Assembly (NCBI GenBank): GCA_036495095.1
Contig: DASXNK010000133.1
Location: forward strand, 1-38,210
Direction: 5' to 3'
From: Candidatus Dormiibacterota bacterium
GTDB lineage: Bacteria; Chloroflexota; Dormibacteria; Aeolococcales; Aeolococcaceae
DNA: 38,210 nucleotides
Position 1 is the stretch's first letter. Every line of letters starts with the position of its first letter. A model generated the notes under the pieces. It was not told the origin of the DNA and did not search any database. It was given only the letters and a program-made list of their open reading frames with translations. This document shows, in pieces, positions 14,713-23,973 of the stretch. The position numbers and the translations under genes are program-made.

Positions 14713-16599
14713 TCATTGCAGGTTCCCCTGCGGCGGCGGCTGGGGGAGCAGCACGCGCTCGCCCGGCCGCAGCCCGGAGGTCACCTCGGTGGCGGTGTCG
14801 CCCGCCTGTCCGGTCTGGATGGCGGTGCGCCGCTCGGTGCCGTCGGGCTGCACCACGGTGACGTAGCTGGCGCCGCCGGCGCGCTCGATCGCGGCGTTGG
14901 GGATCTGCAGCACGTCGTGCAGCTCGGTCACCACCACCGCCGCCGACGCGGTCATCCCCGCCTTGAGCCGGTGGTCGCCGTCCTGCAGCACCAGCGTCGC
15001 CATGTAGTTGGTGACGTTCTGCAGCACGGTGCTGTTGGGTCCCACCGCCAGCACCGCCGCGGGCAGGCGCACGCCGGGGAGCGCGTCCACGCTCACGGTC
15101 GCGGCCTGGGTGGGCTCCATCCGGGCGGCGTCCTGCTCACCGATCATCGCCACCACCTGCAGGCTGTTGACGTTGCTGAGGACGATGAACGCGCTCGACG
15201 CCGCCGCGCCCCCGGTGGCCGGCGGGATGGCGCCCGCGGGCGCAGCCGCGGCGCCGGCGGGGTTGGGCTGGGGGGCCACGCTCCCCGGCGCCTGCGGAGT
15301 GGTGACCCCGCCGTTGGCGGTGACCGACTCGCCGACGGCGCCGTTGACGCTCGCCACGGTGCCGTCCGCGGGCGCGGTGAGCACCGTCTCGGAGAGGTTC
15401 TGCTGGGCGTTGTTCACCCCCGCCTGATCGCCGTCGACCACGGCCTGCTGGCCCGCGATCGTGGTCGAGCGGTTGGTGGTCTGCTGGGCGAGCGCATCCT
15501 GCGCCGCCGTCACCTGGGCCCGTGCCGCGGCCACGTCCCTGGGACCCGACACCTGGTCGGCCGACCCCTTCCCCTGGTCGGCGAGCAGCTTGCCCTGGTC
15601 GCTCTGCACCTTCTGCACGTCCTGGGCGACCAGGGCCTGGTCCTGCACCACCCGCGGCGAGTCGGTGGCGATCGCCGACTGGTCGGCCTGCACCCGCGCG
15701 GAGTCCTGGTTGACCTGCCCCTGGGCGATCGCCGCCTGCCGCTGGTCCTGGGCGATGTGGTCCTGGTCCTGGTTGATCTGGTTCTGGTCCTGGTTGACCC
15801 GAGCCTGGTCCTGCGCGACGTGGGATTTGTCGGCGGCGCACGCCGCGCCGGCGGGCGCCACCGCGCAGTCGTGCTGCTGCAGCTGCTGGTCGTGCTGCAG
15901 CTGCGTCTGGTCGCGCTGCTGCTGCTGCTGGTCGCGCTGCAGCTGCGCCTGATCTCCCGCCAGCTGGGCGTTGGCGGCGGCGAGCCGTCCCTGGTCCTGC
16001 TGGAGGGTGCCGAGGTCGGCGCCGAGCCGGGCCTGGTCGCGGTTGAGCGCCGCCTGGTCCCGGCTGAGGATCGCCTGGTCACGGCGCAGGATCACCTGGT
16101 CGTTGGCGAGGAAGCGCTGGTCCTGGACCACGGTGGCGGTGTCCACCTGGACCGCAAGGGTGGTCTGGGCGATGGTGTGCTGCAGAGCGGTCTGGGAGGC
16201 CTCGAGGTTGTGCCGGGCGGTCTCGACCGCGTTGCCGCTGACGGTGTTGGCGAGCGTCGCCTGGTCCTGCTGCAACCGGGCCTGGGCCTGGCGCAGCGCG
16301 TCCTGCAGCGGGCCCGGGTCGATGCGCGCCAGCACCTGCCCCGCCTGCACGTGGTCGCCGACGTGGACGCCGACCTCGATGAGCTGACCCGCCTGGCGGA
16401 AGCTGGCGTTCTGCTGGTTGACCGGCACCAGCGTGCCCGCCGCCCGCGCCACCACCCGCACCGTGCCCCGGGCGACGACCGCGGTGGCGACCCGGGTCCG
16501 CGGCGGCGGCCCCGGGCGGAGCAGGTCGACGGTCACCAGCAGCACCAGCAGCAGCGAGGCGACGGTGAGCGCGGTGGCGGCGAGACGGCTGCGCGTCAT
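14713..16599 (-). CDS. HlyD/EmrA-like efflux adaptor with long Asp-Gln heptad coiled-coil hairpin
   Basis: A 628-residue membrane-fusion/adaptor protein. One N-terminal helix (about 6-28) anchors it. Residues 36-100 are the first lipoyl half (VARGTVRVVARAAGTLVPV, VGDHVQAGQVLARIDPGPL). Residues 100-400 form a helical hairpin in which a DQ pair recurs every seven residues: 13 heptads on the way out (160-244), a loop with Cys245 and Cys254, and 13 on the way back (264-348). The second lipoyl half (LTAPADGTVASVNGAVGESV) and beta-barrel follow, with DVLQIPNAAI and GLRPGERVLLP near the end. ATG 16599 is chosen over 16680 because the anchor helix starts nine residues later. It probably works with the adjacent MFS pump. 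Confidence 0.85.
   Translation of the reverse strand: MTRSRLAATALTVASLLLVLLVTVDLLRPGPPPRTRVATAVVARGTVRVVARAAGTLVPVNQQNASFRQAGQLIEVGVHVGDHVQAGQVLARIDPGPLQDALRQAQARLQQDQATLANTVSGNAVETARHNLEASQTALQHTIAQTTLAVQVDTATVVQDQRFLANDQVILRRDQAILSRDQAALNRDQARLGADLGTLQQDQGRLAAANAQLAGDQAQLQRDQQQQQRDQTQLQHDQQLQQHDCAVAPAGAACAADKSHVAQDQARVNQDQNQINQDQDHIAQDQRQAAIAQGQVNQDSARVQADQSAIATDSPRVVQDQALVAQDVQKVQSDQGKLLADQGKGSADQVSGPRDVAAARAQVTAAQDALAQQTTNRSTTIAGQQAVVDGDQAGVNNAQQNLSETVLTAPADGTVASVNGAVGESVTANGGVTTPQAPGSVAPQPNPAGAAAAPAGAIPPATGGAAASSAFIVLSNVNSLQVVAMIGEQDAARMEPTQAATVSVDALPGVRLPAAVLAVGPNSTVLQNVTNYMATLVLQDGDHRLKAGMTASAAVVVTELHDVLQIPNAAIERAGGASYVTVVQPDGTERRTAIQTGQAGDTATEVTSGLRPGERVLLPQPPPQGNLQ
15553..16122. repeat. 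21-bp periodic CTGGTC repeat inside the adaptor gene
   Basis: CTGGTC on the plus strand (Asp-Gln on the coding strand) recurs at multiples of 21 bp, broken once by the hairpin tip around 15838-15867. It is protein-coding repetition with variable bases between, not a CRISPR or a satellite. Confidence 0.75.
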
Positions 16600-16767
16600 C
16601 GCCGCTCGCCTCCGGAGATCGGGGCGAGGGTGGCATGAACACGCCGGCGGCGCGGTCCGCCATGGACCGCTGCCGTGCATCCCTTCCCGCCCCTCCCACC
16701 AGCGCGCCTGTGCGGCACCGGAGGGCTCCTCATCGCGTCGTCGCCGTCTATATGTCGAGGGGCCGAC

Positions 16768-16797
16768 AGTCTAGGAGATTCGAAGCGCCGCCTGCAA
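16768..16797 (-). promoter_or_regulatory. Candidate promoter of the adaptor gene
   Basis: Minus-strand TTGCAG (16797-16792), 18 bp, TAGACT (16773-16768), in the 235-bp gap upstream of the adaptor, giving a leader of about 160 nt before ATG 16599. Nothing else in the gap looks like a gene. Confidence 0.5.
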
Positions 16798-16814
16798 TTG
16801 ACGCTCTTGATGTC

Positions 16815-16832
16815 GTACGAAAGTGTCCGTAC
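16815..16832. promoter_or_regulatory. Inverted repeat upstream of the adaptor promoter
   Basis: GTACG, 8 bp, CGTAC, directly after the stop of nnrE and about 18 bp upstream of the adaptor -35. A possible activator or repressor site; evidence is only the symmetry. Confidence 0.3.
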
Positions 16833-16834
16833 TG

Positions 16835-17572
16835 TCAGAAAGGCGCCGGCACGGTGAGCAGCGCGCCGCCGCGCACGGCGGTGGGCGGGGCCAGCCCGCA
16901 CGCGCTCCAGGCGGTCGCCGGCATGCCGATGTCGGCGACGACGACCCGTCCCGCGTGCGCCCGCCCGGATCCGGTCCAGAGCCCGGTCTTCACCGCGGTG
17001 AGGGTGCAGGTGACCTCGGCGCGGACACAGGGGTGGTGGGCCTCTCCGGTGCTGGCGTCGAGCCCGCTCGGGACGTCGACGCTGAGCACCCGGGCGCCGT
17101 CGAGGGCGGCGATGGCGCCGGCGTCGGGTGGGCGCGGCGCGCTGCGCAGCCCGGTGCCGAGCAGGGCGTCGACGCAGAGGGCGGCGGCGGCCGCGGTGGC
17201 GGCGAGCCCTGACGTGTCCTCGTCCACCGTCACCGTCACCCCGGCGCCGCGGGCGGCGCGCAGCTGGTCGACCACCGCGCCGCGCAGGCGGGCCTCGTCG
17301 CCGGCCACCACGGCGTCCACCGCGCAGCCCCAGGAGCGCAGGTGCCGGGCCGCGACCAGCCCGTCGCCGCCGTTGTTGCCACGCCCGGCGACCACCAGCA
17401 CCGGCCCCGGCCGGCGGCCGAGCATCCGCCAGGCGCAGCGCGCCACCTGCCAGCCGGCCACCTCCATGAGCATGACGATGTCCACGCCGGCGCCGACCGC
17501 GGCGGCGTCGAGGGCGGCGATCCGGACGGCGGCCAGCGCCCCGTAGCGCCGCTCCCGCGAGGCCGCGCTCAC
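16835..17572 (-). CDS. nnrE: NAD(P)H-hydrate epimerase (stand-alone YjeF N domain)
   Basis: A 245-residue metabolite-repair enzyme that converts the R epimer of damaged, hydrated NAD(P)H to the S epimer, which a dehydratase then restores. Motifs: an Asn-rich nucleotide loop AGRGNNGGDGL at 62-72, VDALLGTGL at 134-142 and SVDVPSGLDA at 164-173. MEVAG at 36-40 replaces the usual MENAG. In most bacteria this domain is fused to the NnrD dehydratase; here the gene ends after the epimerase domain and no dehydratase is in the window. The GTG start overlaps the stop of the SAM hydrolase gene, so both are translated together. Confidence 0.85.
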   Translation of the reverse strand: MSAASRERRYGALAAVRIAALDAAAVGAGVDIVMLMEVAGWQVARCAWRMLGRRPGPVLVVAGRGNNGGDGLVAARHLRSWGCAVDAVVAGDEARLRGAVVDQLRAARGAGVTVTVDEDTSGLAATAAAAALCVDALLGTGLRSAPRPPDAGAIAALDGARVLSVDVPSGLDASTGEAHHPCVRAEVTCTLTAVKTGLWTGSGRAHAGRVVVADIGMPATAWSACGLAPPTAVRGGALLTVPAPF

Positions 17573-18351
17573 CCGGCGGCCCCGAGGGAGATGCGCACCG
17601 TCGCGCCGGCCGCGGGCCCGCCCAGGCGCGATGCGGGAGCGCCGCGGGCGGCGATCTCCAGGTGATCGGCGCTGCCCATCACCAGGGCGAGGCCGCCGCC
17701 GATCTCCGCGTAGGTGCGGGCCACCCGGCGGGTGGCGCCCCCGGGCCAGGACGCCGCCAGCGGCCGGGCCCCGCCGAGGTCGGCCGCCCGGGCGGTGGTG
17801 ATGGCGTTGCCGAAGCGGTCGACGACGCACACCCGCGCGTAGAGGGCCGCGCCCACCCGGCGGGGGAAGGCGGCGGGGAGCATCACCGGATCGAACACCG
17901 GCTCCCCGCAGTCCTCGAGGCGCGCGCCGGCGGCGAGGCGGGCGGCGGCCGGGGCGAACAGGTCGCGTCCGGCGAAGGTGGGAGCGGCCCCCTCGGGGCA
18001 GGGGAGCGATACGCAGCCGCGCTCGCCCGCCTCCTCCCAGAGCCAGCTGCAGAGGCCGTTGTCGGGGGCGACGCAGCGCACCCCGTCGGCCTCGAGGGCG
18101 AGGGCGCGGCGATCCGTCCCCACGCCCGGGTCGACCACCGCGCAGATCACCGTCCCGGCGGGGAAGGCCCGGGCCAGCGCCTTGACGTGGTAGGCACCGG
18201 CGAGCACGTCGCCCGCGGGCACGCCGTGGGTGCCGACCGCCCAGCGCAGCCGGGGCTCGATCGACCACAGCGCACCGCCGAGGGCCCCGGCGTAGCTGTC
18301 GTCGGCTCCGTAGTCGGTGACCAGCACCACCGCGTGGCGCGGCTCGGACAT
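17569..18351 (-). CDS. S-adenosyl-L-methionine hydrolase (adenosine-forming), SAM hydroxide adenosyltransferase family
   Basis: A 260-residue member of the fluorinase/DUF62 fold. Characterised non-halogenating members split SAM to adenosine and methionine. Motifs: VTDYGADDSYAGALGGA near the start, GVPAGDVLAGAYHV, then the signature TVICAVVDPGVGTDRR and VAPDNGL, and DRFGNAITT in the C-terminal domain, as in the family. The halogenases carry a long insertion that I do not see here. The ATG at 18351 is 8 nt after a TACCCT hexamer with no ribosome binding site. It overlaps nnrE by 4 bp, and the pair may form a small metabolite-repair or salvage unit. Confidence 0.88.
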   Translation of the reverse strand: MSEPRHAVVLVTDYGADDSYAGALGGALWSIEPRLRWAVGTHGVPAGDVLAGAYHVKALARAFPAGTVICAVVDPGVGTDRRALALEADGVRCVAPDNGLCSWLWEEAGERGCVSLPCPEGAAPTFAGRDLFAPAAARLAAGARLEDCGEPVFDPVMLPAAFPRRVGAALYARVCVVDRFGNAITTARAADLGGARPLAASWPGGATRRVARTYAEIGGGLALVMGSADHLEIAARGAPASRLGGPAAGATVRISLGAAG

Positions 18352-18370
18352 GGCCCTGTAGGGTAGGGCC
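18352..18370. promoter_or_regulatory. Twenty-bp divergent promoter with inverted repeat
   Basis: Only 20 bp separate two divergent start codons. They hold GGCCCT-N7-AGGGCC, a perfect inverted repeat, around overlapping -10 hexamers: TAGGGT (18359-18364) 7 nt before the plus GTG and TACCCT (18365-18360) 8 nt before the minus ATG. Both transcripts would be leaderless. Confidence 0.55.
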
Positions 18371-18371
18371 G

Positions 18372-18761
18372 GTGAGCGGCGTCGAGGTGGAGCGGCAGGC
18401 GGCGGCGGTCGGGCCCGCGGGTGCGCGGGCGCGCCGGCCGGCGTGGGCGCTCGCCGTGGTGGTGCTCGCCGTGCTCGGTGTCGCAGCCGCCCTCGTGGTC
18501 GGCGTCCGCGGCCTCCTCGGCGACCCGGTGCGCTCCACCGCCGCCGACGGCACCAGCCTGCTGGCGGGAGGCTTCACCCCGCTCGGCTGCGCCGGCTGCA
18601 GCGCCCAGGGGTACGTCCAGGACGGGGCGCGCAGCGTGTTCGTCCGCCTGCCCGCGGGCTGCCCGGAGCCGGCTCGCGACGCCCACCTCGAGGTCCGCGC
18701 CCGGCCCGCGCCGGACCTGGGCAAGCACGCCTACCTCGCCGTGACCTGCCCCGCGGGGTGA
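18372..18761 (+). CDS. Single-pass membrane protein of unknown function
   Basis: A 129-residue protein. A short cytosolic start is followed by one helix at about 25-47 (WALAVVVLAVLGVAAALVVGV). The outside part has Cys residues in GCAGCSAQG near 73-76, then AGCPE and a final VTCPAG, suggesting a small disulfide-stabilised beta domain (SVFVRLPA, LEVRARPAP, AYLAVTC). The GTG at 18372 is 7 nt after a TAGGGT hexamer. Its stop overlaps the GTG of the acetyltransferase. No family recognised. Confidence 0.6.
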   Translation: MSGVEVERQAAAVGPAGARARRPAWALAVVVLAVLGVAAALVVGVRGLLGDPVRSTAADGTSLLAGGFTPLGCAGCSAQGYVQDGARSVFVRLPAGCPEPARDAHLEVRARPAPDLGKHAYLAVTCPAG

Positions 18762-19264
18762 TCCCGGCCGGAGCCGCACAGGTCTCGGAGGCGCTGCCGG
18801 AGGAGCTCGCGCGCCTCTCCGAGCTCACCGTCGCCGCCTACCGCGCGGTCGCGCCGATGCCCGACGGCTACGCCGCCGAGCTCGCCGACGTGCAGGGCCG
18901 CGCCGCCGACCCGGGGGCGGTGGTGCTCGCCGCCCGGCTCGGGGGGCGGGTGGTCGGCGGCGCCACCGTGGTGCTGGCTCCGGGGTCGCCGCTCGCCGAG
19001 CTGCTCGAGCCCGGGGACGCGGGGCTGCGGATGCTCGCCGTCGACCCCGAGGTGCAGGGCGCCGGGGTGGGGCGGGCGCTGGTCGAGGCCACGATCGAGC
19101 TCAGCCGCGGGCGCGGGCTGCGCCGGCTCTCGCTGCACACCCACATGATCTTCGTGCGAGCCCGGGCGCTCTACGAGGCGATGGGCTTCGAGCGCACCCC
19201 CGAGCGGGACGTCGACGCCGGCCCCGAGCTGCATCTGCTGGCCTATGTGCTGGAGTTGGAGTAG
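18758..19264 (+). CDS. GNAT-family N-acetyltransferase
   Basis: A 168-residue acetyltransferase fold. The acetyl-CoA loop is LAVDPEVQGAGVGRALVEA (Q-x-x-G-x-G at its centre), preceded by strands (AVVLAARLGGRVVGGATVVL) and followed by LRRLSLHTH and ARALYEAMGFER, the usual C-terminal 'Y-x-x-x-GF' element. The GTG start overlaps the stop of the membrane protein gene. Substrate unknown. The groEL terminator hairpin lies just after its stop. Confidence 0.85.
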   Translation: MIPAGAAQVSEALPEELARLSELTVAAYRAVAPMPDGYAAELADVQGRAADPGAVVLAARLGGRVVGGATVVLAPGSPLAELLEPGDAGLRMLAVDPEVQGAGVGRALVEATIELSRGRGLRRLSLHTHMIFVRARALYEAMGFERTPERDVDAGPELHLLAYVLELE

Positions 19265-19292
19265 CCAGGGGCCGAATGCCGGGACACGAAAA

Positions 19293-19318
19293 CGGGGGAG
19301 GCACACGTGCCTCCCCCG
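19293..19318 (-). terminator. Intrinsic terminator of groEL
   Basis: A perfect 12-bp inverted repeat, CGGGGGAGGCAC-AC-GTGCCTCCCCCG, followed on the minus strand by TTTTCGTGT. It lies about 20 bp after the groEL stop. The plus side lacks a T-run, but the hairpin also ends the acetyltransferase gene. Confidence 0.85.
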
Positions 19319-19339
19319 CTCGTCAACCCCAGCGGGTCG

Positions 19340-21035
<1,696 letters not shown>

Positions 21036-21141
21036 CGCAGGGGGCCCCGGGGTGCCAGCGGTCGCCGGCGGGGAGTGCCAGGGGCAGGGGAGGCGCCGCT
21101 GCCTCCCAGATCAAGGACCTCCGCCGGGGCGGCTTCGGCCA

Positions 21142-21147
21142 TATCAT
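21142..21147 (+). promoter_or_regulatory. Candidate leaderless -10 (TATCAT) of the DUF2342 gene
   Basis: TATCAT lies 6 nt before ATG 21154. The intervening bases are CGGGGG, too close to act as a ribosome binding site. Confidence 0.45.
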
Positions 21148-21153
21148 CGGGGG

Positions 21154-22302
21154 ATGGCAGCCCCGGCTCTGCGCGTGCTGGCGATGGGGGCGGCGGCGGC
21201 GGGAGTCGCGGCCGCGTCGCTGCGTGCGCTGGCGCGCCCGCTGGCGGTGGAGGATCGGCGCCTCCTCGACTGGGAGGAGGTGCGGCGCATCGCCCACAGC
21301 CGCTCCGGCCCGCGCCGGGCCGACGCCTCCTATTCCGAGCGCGGGCGCGAGTACGACGCCATGGCCGCCGAGCTGGCCCCGCTGATGGCGGAGGTCACCG
21401 GCACCCCGGTGGCGGGGTTCCCGCCCTTCACCGTGCTCGACCGCCACGGCTTCATCGACCGCAACCTGGTCATCACCCAGCGCCTCTTCACCCCGATCGA
21501 GCGGCTTCGCGGCCAGATCCCCGACTCGCGGGCGACCGCCCTCGGCCGGGGGGTGCTCAGCCGCTACGTCGGCGAGCTCTTCGGCTTCCTGAGCCGCCGC
21601 GTCCTCGGCCAGTACGACCCGGTGCTGATGCTCGCGCCGGTCGCCGGCGACGCCTCCGCCCCCGGCGAGCCGGAGCCGGCGGCGCTCTTCCTGGTCGAGC
21701 CCAACGTCCGCGGGTTCGAGGAGCGGCACGACGTGCCCCCGGCCAACCTCCGCCGCTGGCTGGTGCTCCACGAGCTCACCCACGCCTGGCAGTTCGAGGC
21801 CCATCCCTGGCTGCGCGACCACATCGGCGAGCTGATGAGCGCGATGCTGATGAGCGAGCTGGCCGGCGACCCCGCCGCCCCGCGGCTGCCCTCGACCCCG
21901 GCGATGCTCCGCAGCCTGCCCACGGTGGTGCGCCGCCAGCTCGGCGCCGTGGGCAGCATCCAGGCGGTGATGAGCGTCTGCGAGGGCTACAGCAACTTCG
22001 TCATGCACCAGGTGGGCAGCCGCCACCTCGCCGACTTCGACCGCCTCGAGCAGGCGTTCCACGAGCGGGCCCAGCAGCGCAGCCTGGTGGAGCGGCTGGT
22101 TCTGGCCGTCACCGGCATGAACATGAAGCTCCGGCAGTACGAGGTGGGCGAGCGCTTCGCCGAGGCGGTCACCGCCGAGGGCGGCCTGGCGCTGCTCAAC
22201 CGGGTCTGGGACGGCCCCGAGCAGATGCCCAGCCTCGCCGAGCTGCGCGAGCCGCAGCGCTGGGTGGACCGGATCAGGAACTCTCCTATACTCGCGGGGT
22301 GA
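21154..22302 (+). CDS. Zinc-dependent metalloprotease-like protein (DUF2342 / zincin_2)
   Basis: A 382-residue protein with a short hydrophobic N-terminus (RVLAMGAAAAGVAAASL) and a zincin-type site HELTHAWQFE near residue 210, where the two His and the first Glu would bind and activate zinc. A later EGYSNFVMHQVG segment near 280 is the typical third-ligand region of this family. Related proteins in Actinobacteria are often annotated as associated with coenzyme F420 biosynthesis, because of phylogenetic co-occurrence rather than proven chemistry. It is followed with a 4-bp overlap by the Fur-family gene. Proteolytic activity is inferred, not shown. Confidence 0.85.
   Translation: MAAPALRVLAMGAAAAGVAAASLRALARPLAVEDRRLLDWEEVRRIAHSRSGPRRADASYSERGREYDAMAAELAPLMAEVTGTPVAGFPPFTVLDRHGFIDRNLVITQRLFTPIERLRGQIPDSRATALGRGVLSRYVGELFGFLSRRVLGQYDPVLMLAPVAGDASAPGEPEPAALFLVEPNVRGFEERHDVPPANLRRWLVLHELTHAWQFEAHPWLRDHIGELMSAMLMSELAGDPAAPRLPSTPAMLRSLPTVVRRQLGAVGSIQAVMSVCEGYSNFVMHQVGSRHLADFDRLEQAFHERAQQRSLVERLVLAVTGMNMKLRQYEVGERFAEAVTAEGGLALLNRVWDGPEQMPSLAELREPQRWVDRIRNSPILAG
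22264..22292 (+). promoter_or_regulatory. Internal promoter of the Fur-family gene
   Basis: GTGGAC (22264-22269), 17 bp, TATACT (22287-22292), then 6 nt to the GTG start. It lies inside the end of the DUF2342 gene, so the regulator can be made independently as a leaderless message. Confidence 0.6.
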
Positions 22303-22742
22303 TCTCGCCAGGCCTCTCCGTGGCGGAGCGGCTCACCGCCGCCGGGCAGCGGCTCACCGCCCAGCGGGTCATCGTCGCCGACGCCCTGCTCCGCTCCAGG
22401 CGCACGGTGACCGCGCAGGAGCTCTTCGAGCGGCTGCGCCGGCGCCACCCCCTCCTGGGACGAGCGACGGTCTTCCGCACCCTCGACCTGCTCGTCGACG
22501 CGGGCCTGGCCCAGCGGTTCGACCGCGCCGGGCACGCCTGCGCCTACGTCGCCTGCGAGCCCACCCACCACCACCACCTGGTCTGCCGCCGCTGCGGCGC
22601 CTCCACCGACATCGACGACGAGGAGGTGGCGGTGCTGGTGGAGGCGGTCCGCACCCGCCACGGCTTCGCCCTCGACCACGATGCCCTCGACTTCCACGGC
22701 CTCTGCGGCCGCTGCGAGCCGGCGGTCGGGGGCGGCGGTTGA
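22299..22742 (+). CDS. Fur-family metal-dependent regulator (Fur/Zur/PerR type)
   Basis: A 147-residue repressor. Residues 10-75 form the winged helix: LTAQRVIVADAL, TAQELFERL, LLGRATVFRTLDLLVDAGL. Then come the metal sites: HHHHLVCRRCG at 90-100 with Cys96 and Cys99, and CGRC at 136-139, forming the structural zinc site, plus His/Asp residues around 121-133. The wing-recognition RATVFRTL matches the family (usually VYRTL). Which metal it senses cannot be told from this. Neighbouring genes are a diiron protein downstream and a metalloprotease upstream, so iron or peroxide control is plausible. Confidence 0.88.
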   Translation: MISPGLSVAERLTAAGQRLTAQRVIVADALLRSRRTVTAQELFERLRRRHPLLGRATVFRTLDLLVDAGLAQRFDRAGHACAYVACEPTHHHHLVCRRCGASTDIDDEEVAVLVEAVRTRHGFALDHDALDFHGLCGRCEPAVGGGG

Positions 22743-22767
22743 CGCCCGCGTCAACATTCCCCATGCT
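22739..22767 (+). promoter_or_regulatory. Promoter of the diiron protein gene with 16-bp palindrome
   Basis: TTGACG (22739-22744), 17 bp, CATGCT (22762-22767), then 6 nt to the GTG start. TTGACGC-CC-GCGTCAA (22739-22754) is a palindrome covering the -35 and overlapping the stop of the Fur-family gene. It does not look like a classical AT-rich Fur box. Confidence 0.5.
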
Positions 22768-22773
22768 GGGGGG

Positions 22774-23865
22774 GTGAGCACACGTCACTACGCCATCCCC
22801 GTGGAGCTGACCCGCTGGCAGGTCGAGGGCCAGCAGACCGTCGTCTTCAACTGGGAGTACGACGAGGGTCGCGACCGCATGCTGGGCCTGTACGAGAAGG
22901 GCAAGGCCAAGCAGTGGAACGCGTCGGACCGGCTCGACTGGTCGCACCAGCCCGACCCCGAGAACCCGCTCGGGGCCCACGACGAGAACATCAGCATCTA
23001 CGGCTCGCCGCTCTGGGAGAAGCTCGGTCCCGAGCGCCGCACCGAGATCCGCCGCCACCTCGCCGCCTGGTCCTACTCGCAGTTCATGCACGGCGAGCAG
23101 GGGGCGCTGATCTGCGCCGCGAAGATCGTCCAGACGGTGCCGGACATCGACTCCAAGTTCTACGCGGCCACCCAGGTGATGGACGAGGCGCGGCACGTCG
23201 AGACCTACTCCCGGTACCTCCAGGAGAAGCTCGGCCTCGCCTATCCCATCAACCCGCCGCTGCGCTCGCTGCTCGACAACGTGATCACCGACTCACGCTG
23301 GGACGTCACCTACCTGGGCATGCAGGTGCTCATCGAGGGGCTGGCGCTGGCCGCCTTCTCGATGCAGCGCGACCACACCGATGACCCGCTCGCCCGCGCC
23401 ATCAACGCCTACGTCATGCAGGACGAGGCGCGTCATGTCGCCTTCGGCCGGATCGCGCTGCGCGAGTTCTATCCGCAGCTCACCGACGCGGAGCGTGCCG
23501 ACCGCGAGGAGTTCGCGATCGAGGCCTGCTACCACATGCGCGACCGCTTCCTCGCCGAGGAGCTGTGGGAGAACCTCGGCTTCCGGCGCGAGGAGTTCCT
23601 CGAGTCGGTGACCACCTCACGGCGCACCCGCGAGTTCCGCTCGGCGCTCTTCAGCCGCATCGTCCCCACCCTGAAGGACATCGGCCTCTTCGGGCCCAGG
23701 GTGCGGGAGGCCTTCGTCGACATGGGGGTGATGCACCTCGCCGACCTCGACGCCGAGGCGATGAGCGACCGCGACGAGCGGGTCGCCGAGGAGATGGAGC
23801 GGGTCGACCGCGAGCGCCGCGCCCGCGAGGTGATGACCGCCGTCGAGGCCGGCGCCGCCGGCTAG
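22774..23865 (+). CDS. Diiron ferritin-like protein (R2/oxygenase-like)
   Basis: A 363-residue helical protein with a complete set of diiron ligands: Glu108 (HGEQG), Glu138 and His141 (DEARH), Glu188 (IEGLA), and Glu218 and His221 (DEARH). This two-fold E-x-x-H pattern in a ferritin-like bundle is that of ribonucleotide reductase R2, R2-like oxidases and AurF-type N-oxygenases. No tyrosyl-radical site or R1 partner is apparent, so an oxygenase or oxidase role is more likely than deoxynucleotide synthesis. GTG 22774 is chosen from the promoter geometry. It lies 31 bp after the Fur-family gene, which may control it. Substrate unknown. Confidence 0.82.
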   Translation: MSTRHYAIPVELTRWQVEGQQTVVFNWEYDEGRDRMLGLYEKGKAKQWNASDRLDWSHQPDPENPLGAHDENISIYGSPLWEKLGPERRTEIRRHLAAWSYSQFMHGEQGALICAAKIVQTVPDIDSKFYAATQVMDEARHVETYSRYLQEKLGLAYPINPPLRSLLDNVITDSRWDVTYLGMQVLIEGLALAAFSMQRDHTDDPLARAINAYVMQDEARHVAFGRIALREFYPQLTDAERADREEFAIEACYHMRDRFLAEELWENLGFRREEFLESVTTSRRTREFRSALFSRIVPTLKDIGLFGPRVREAFVDMGVMHLADLDAEAMSDRDERVAEEMERVDRERRAREVMTAVEAGAAG

Positions 23866-23875
23866 CCCCCGGACA

Positions 23876-23896
23876 CCGACGGCGGGTCGCCGTCGG
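23876..23896 (+). terminator. Hairpin after the diiron gene
   Basis: CCGACGGC-GGGTC-GCCGTCGG, a perfect 8-bp stem 10 bp after the stop. There is no T-run, so termination efficiency is uncertain. Confidence 0.45.
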
Positions 23897-23973
23897 GAGG
23901 CGTCGCCGAGCAGCACGCCTGATCCTATCTGCGATGATCGGGCGCTGCGGTCACCGGTCGGGAGGCGGGTTCC

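Noticed and set aside
15553-16122. Regularly spaced CTGGTC repeats taken as a CRISPR-like array
   Set aside because: The unit is 21 bp with no conserved long repeat and stays in one reading frame; it encodes the Asp-Gln heptads of the adaptor.
13639-16638. A 999-codon plus-strand frame opposite the MFS and adaptor genes
   Set aside because: It is antisense to two well-supported membrane genes and reads as Gly/Arg/His/Val-rich low-complexity protein, a usual by-product of GC-rich coding sequence.
22774-23865. Ribonucleotide reductase small subunit
   Set aside because: Diiron ligands fit the superfamily, but no R1 gene is nearby and I cannot find the tyrosine radical context, so the oxygenase-like label is safer.
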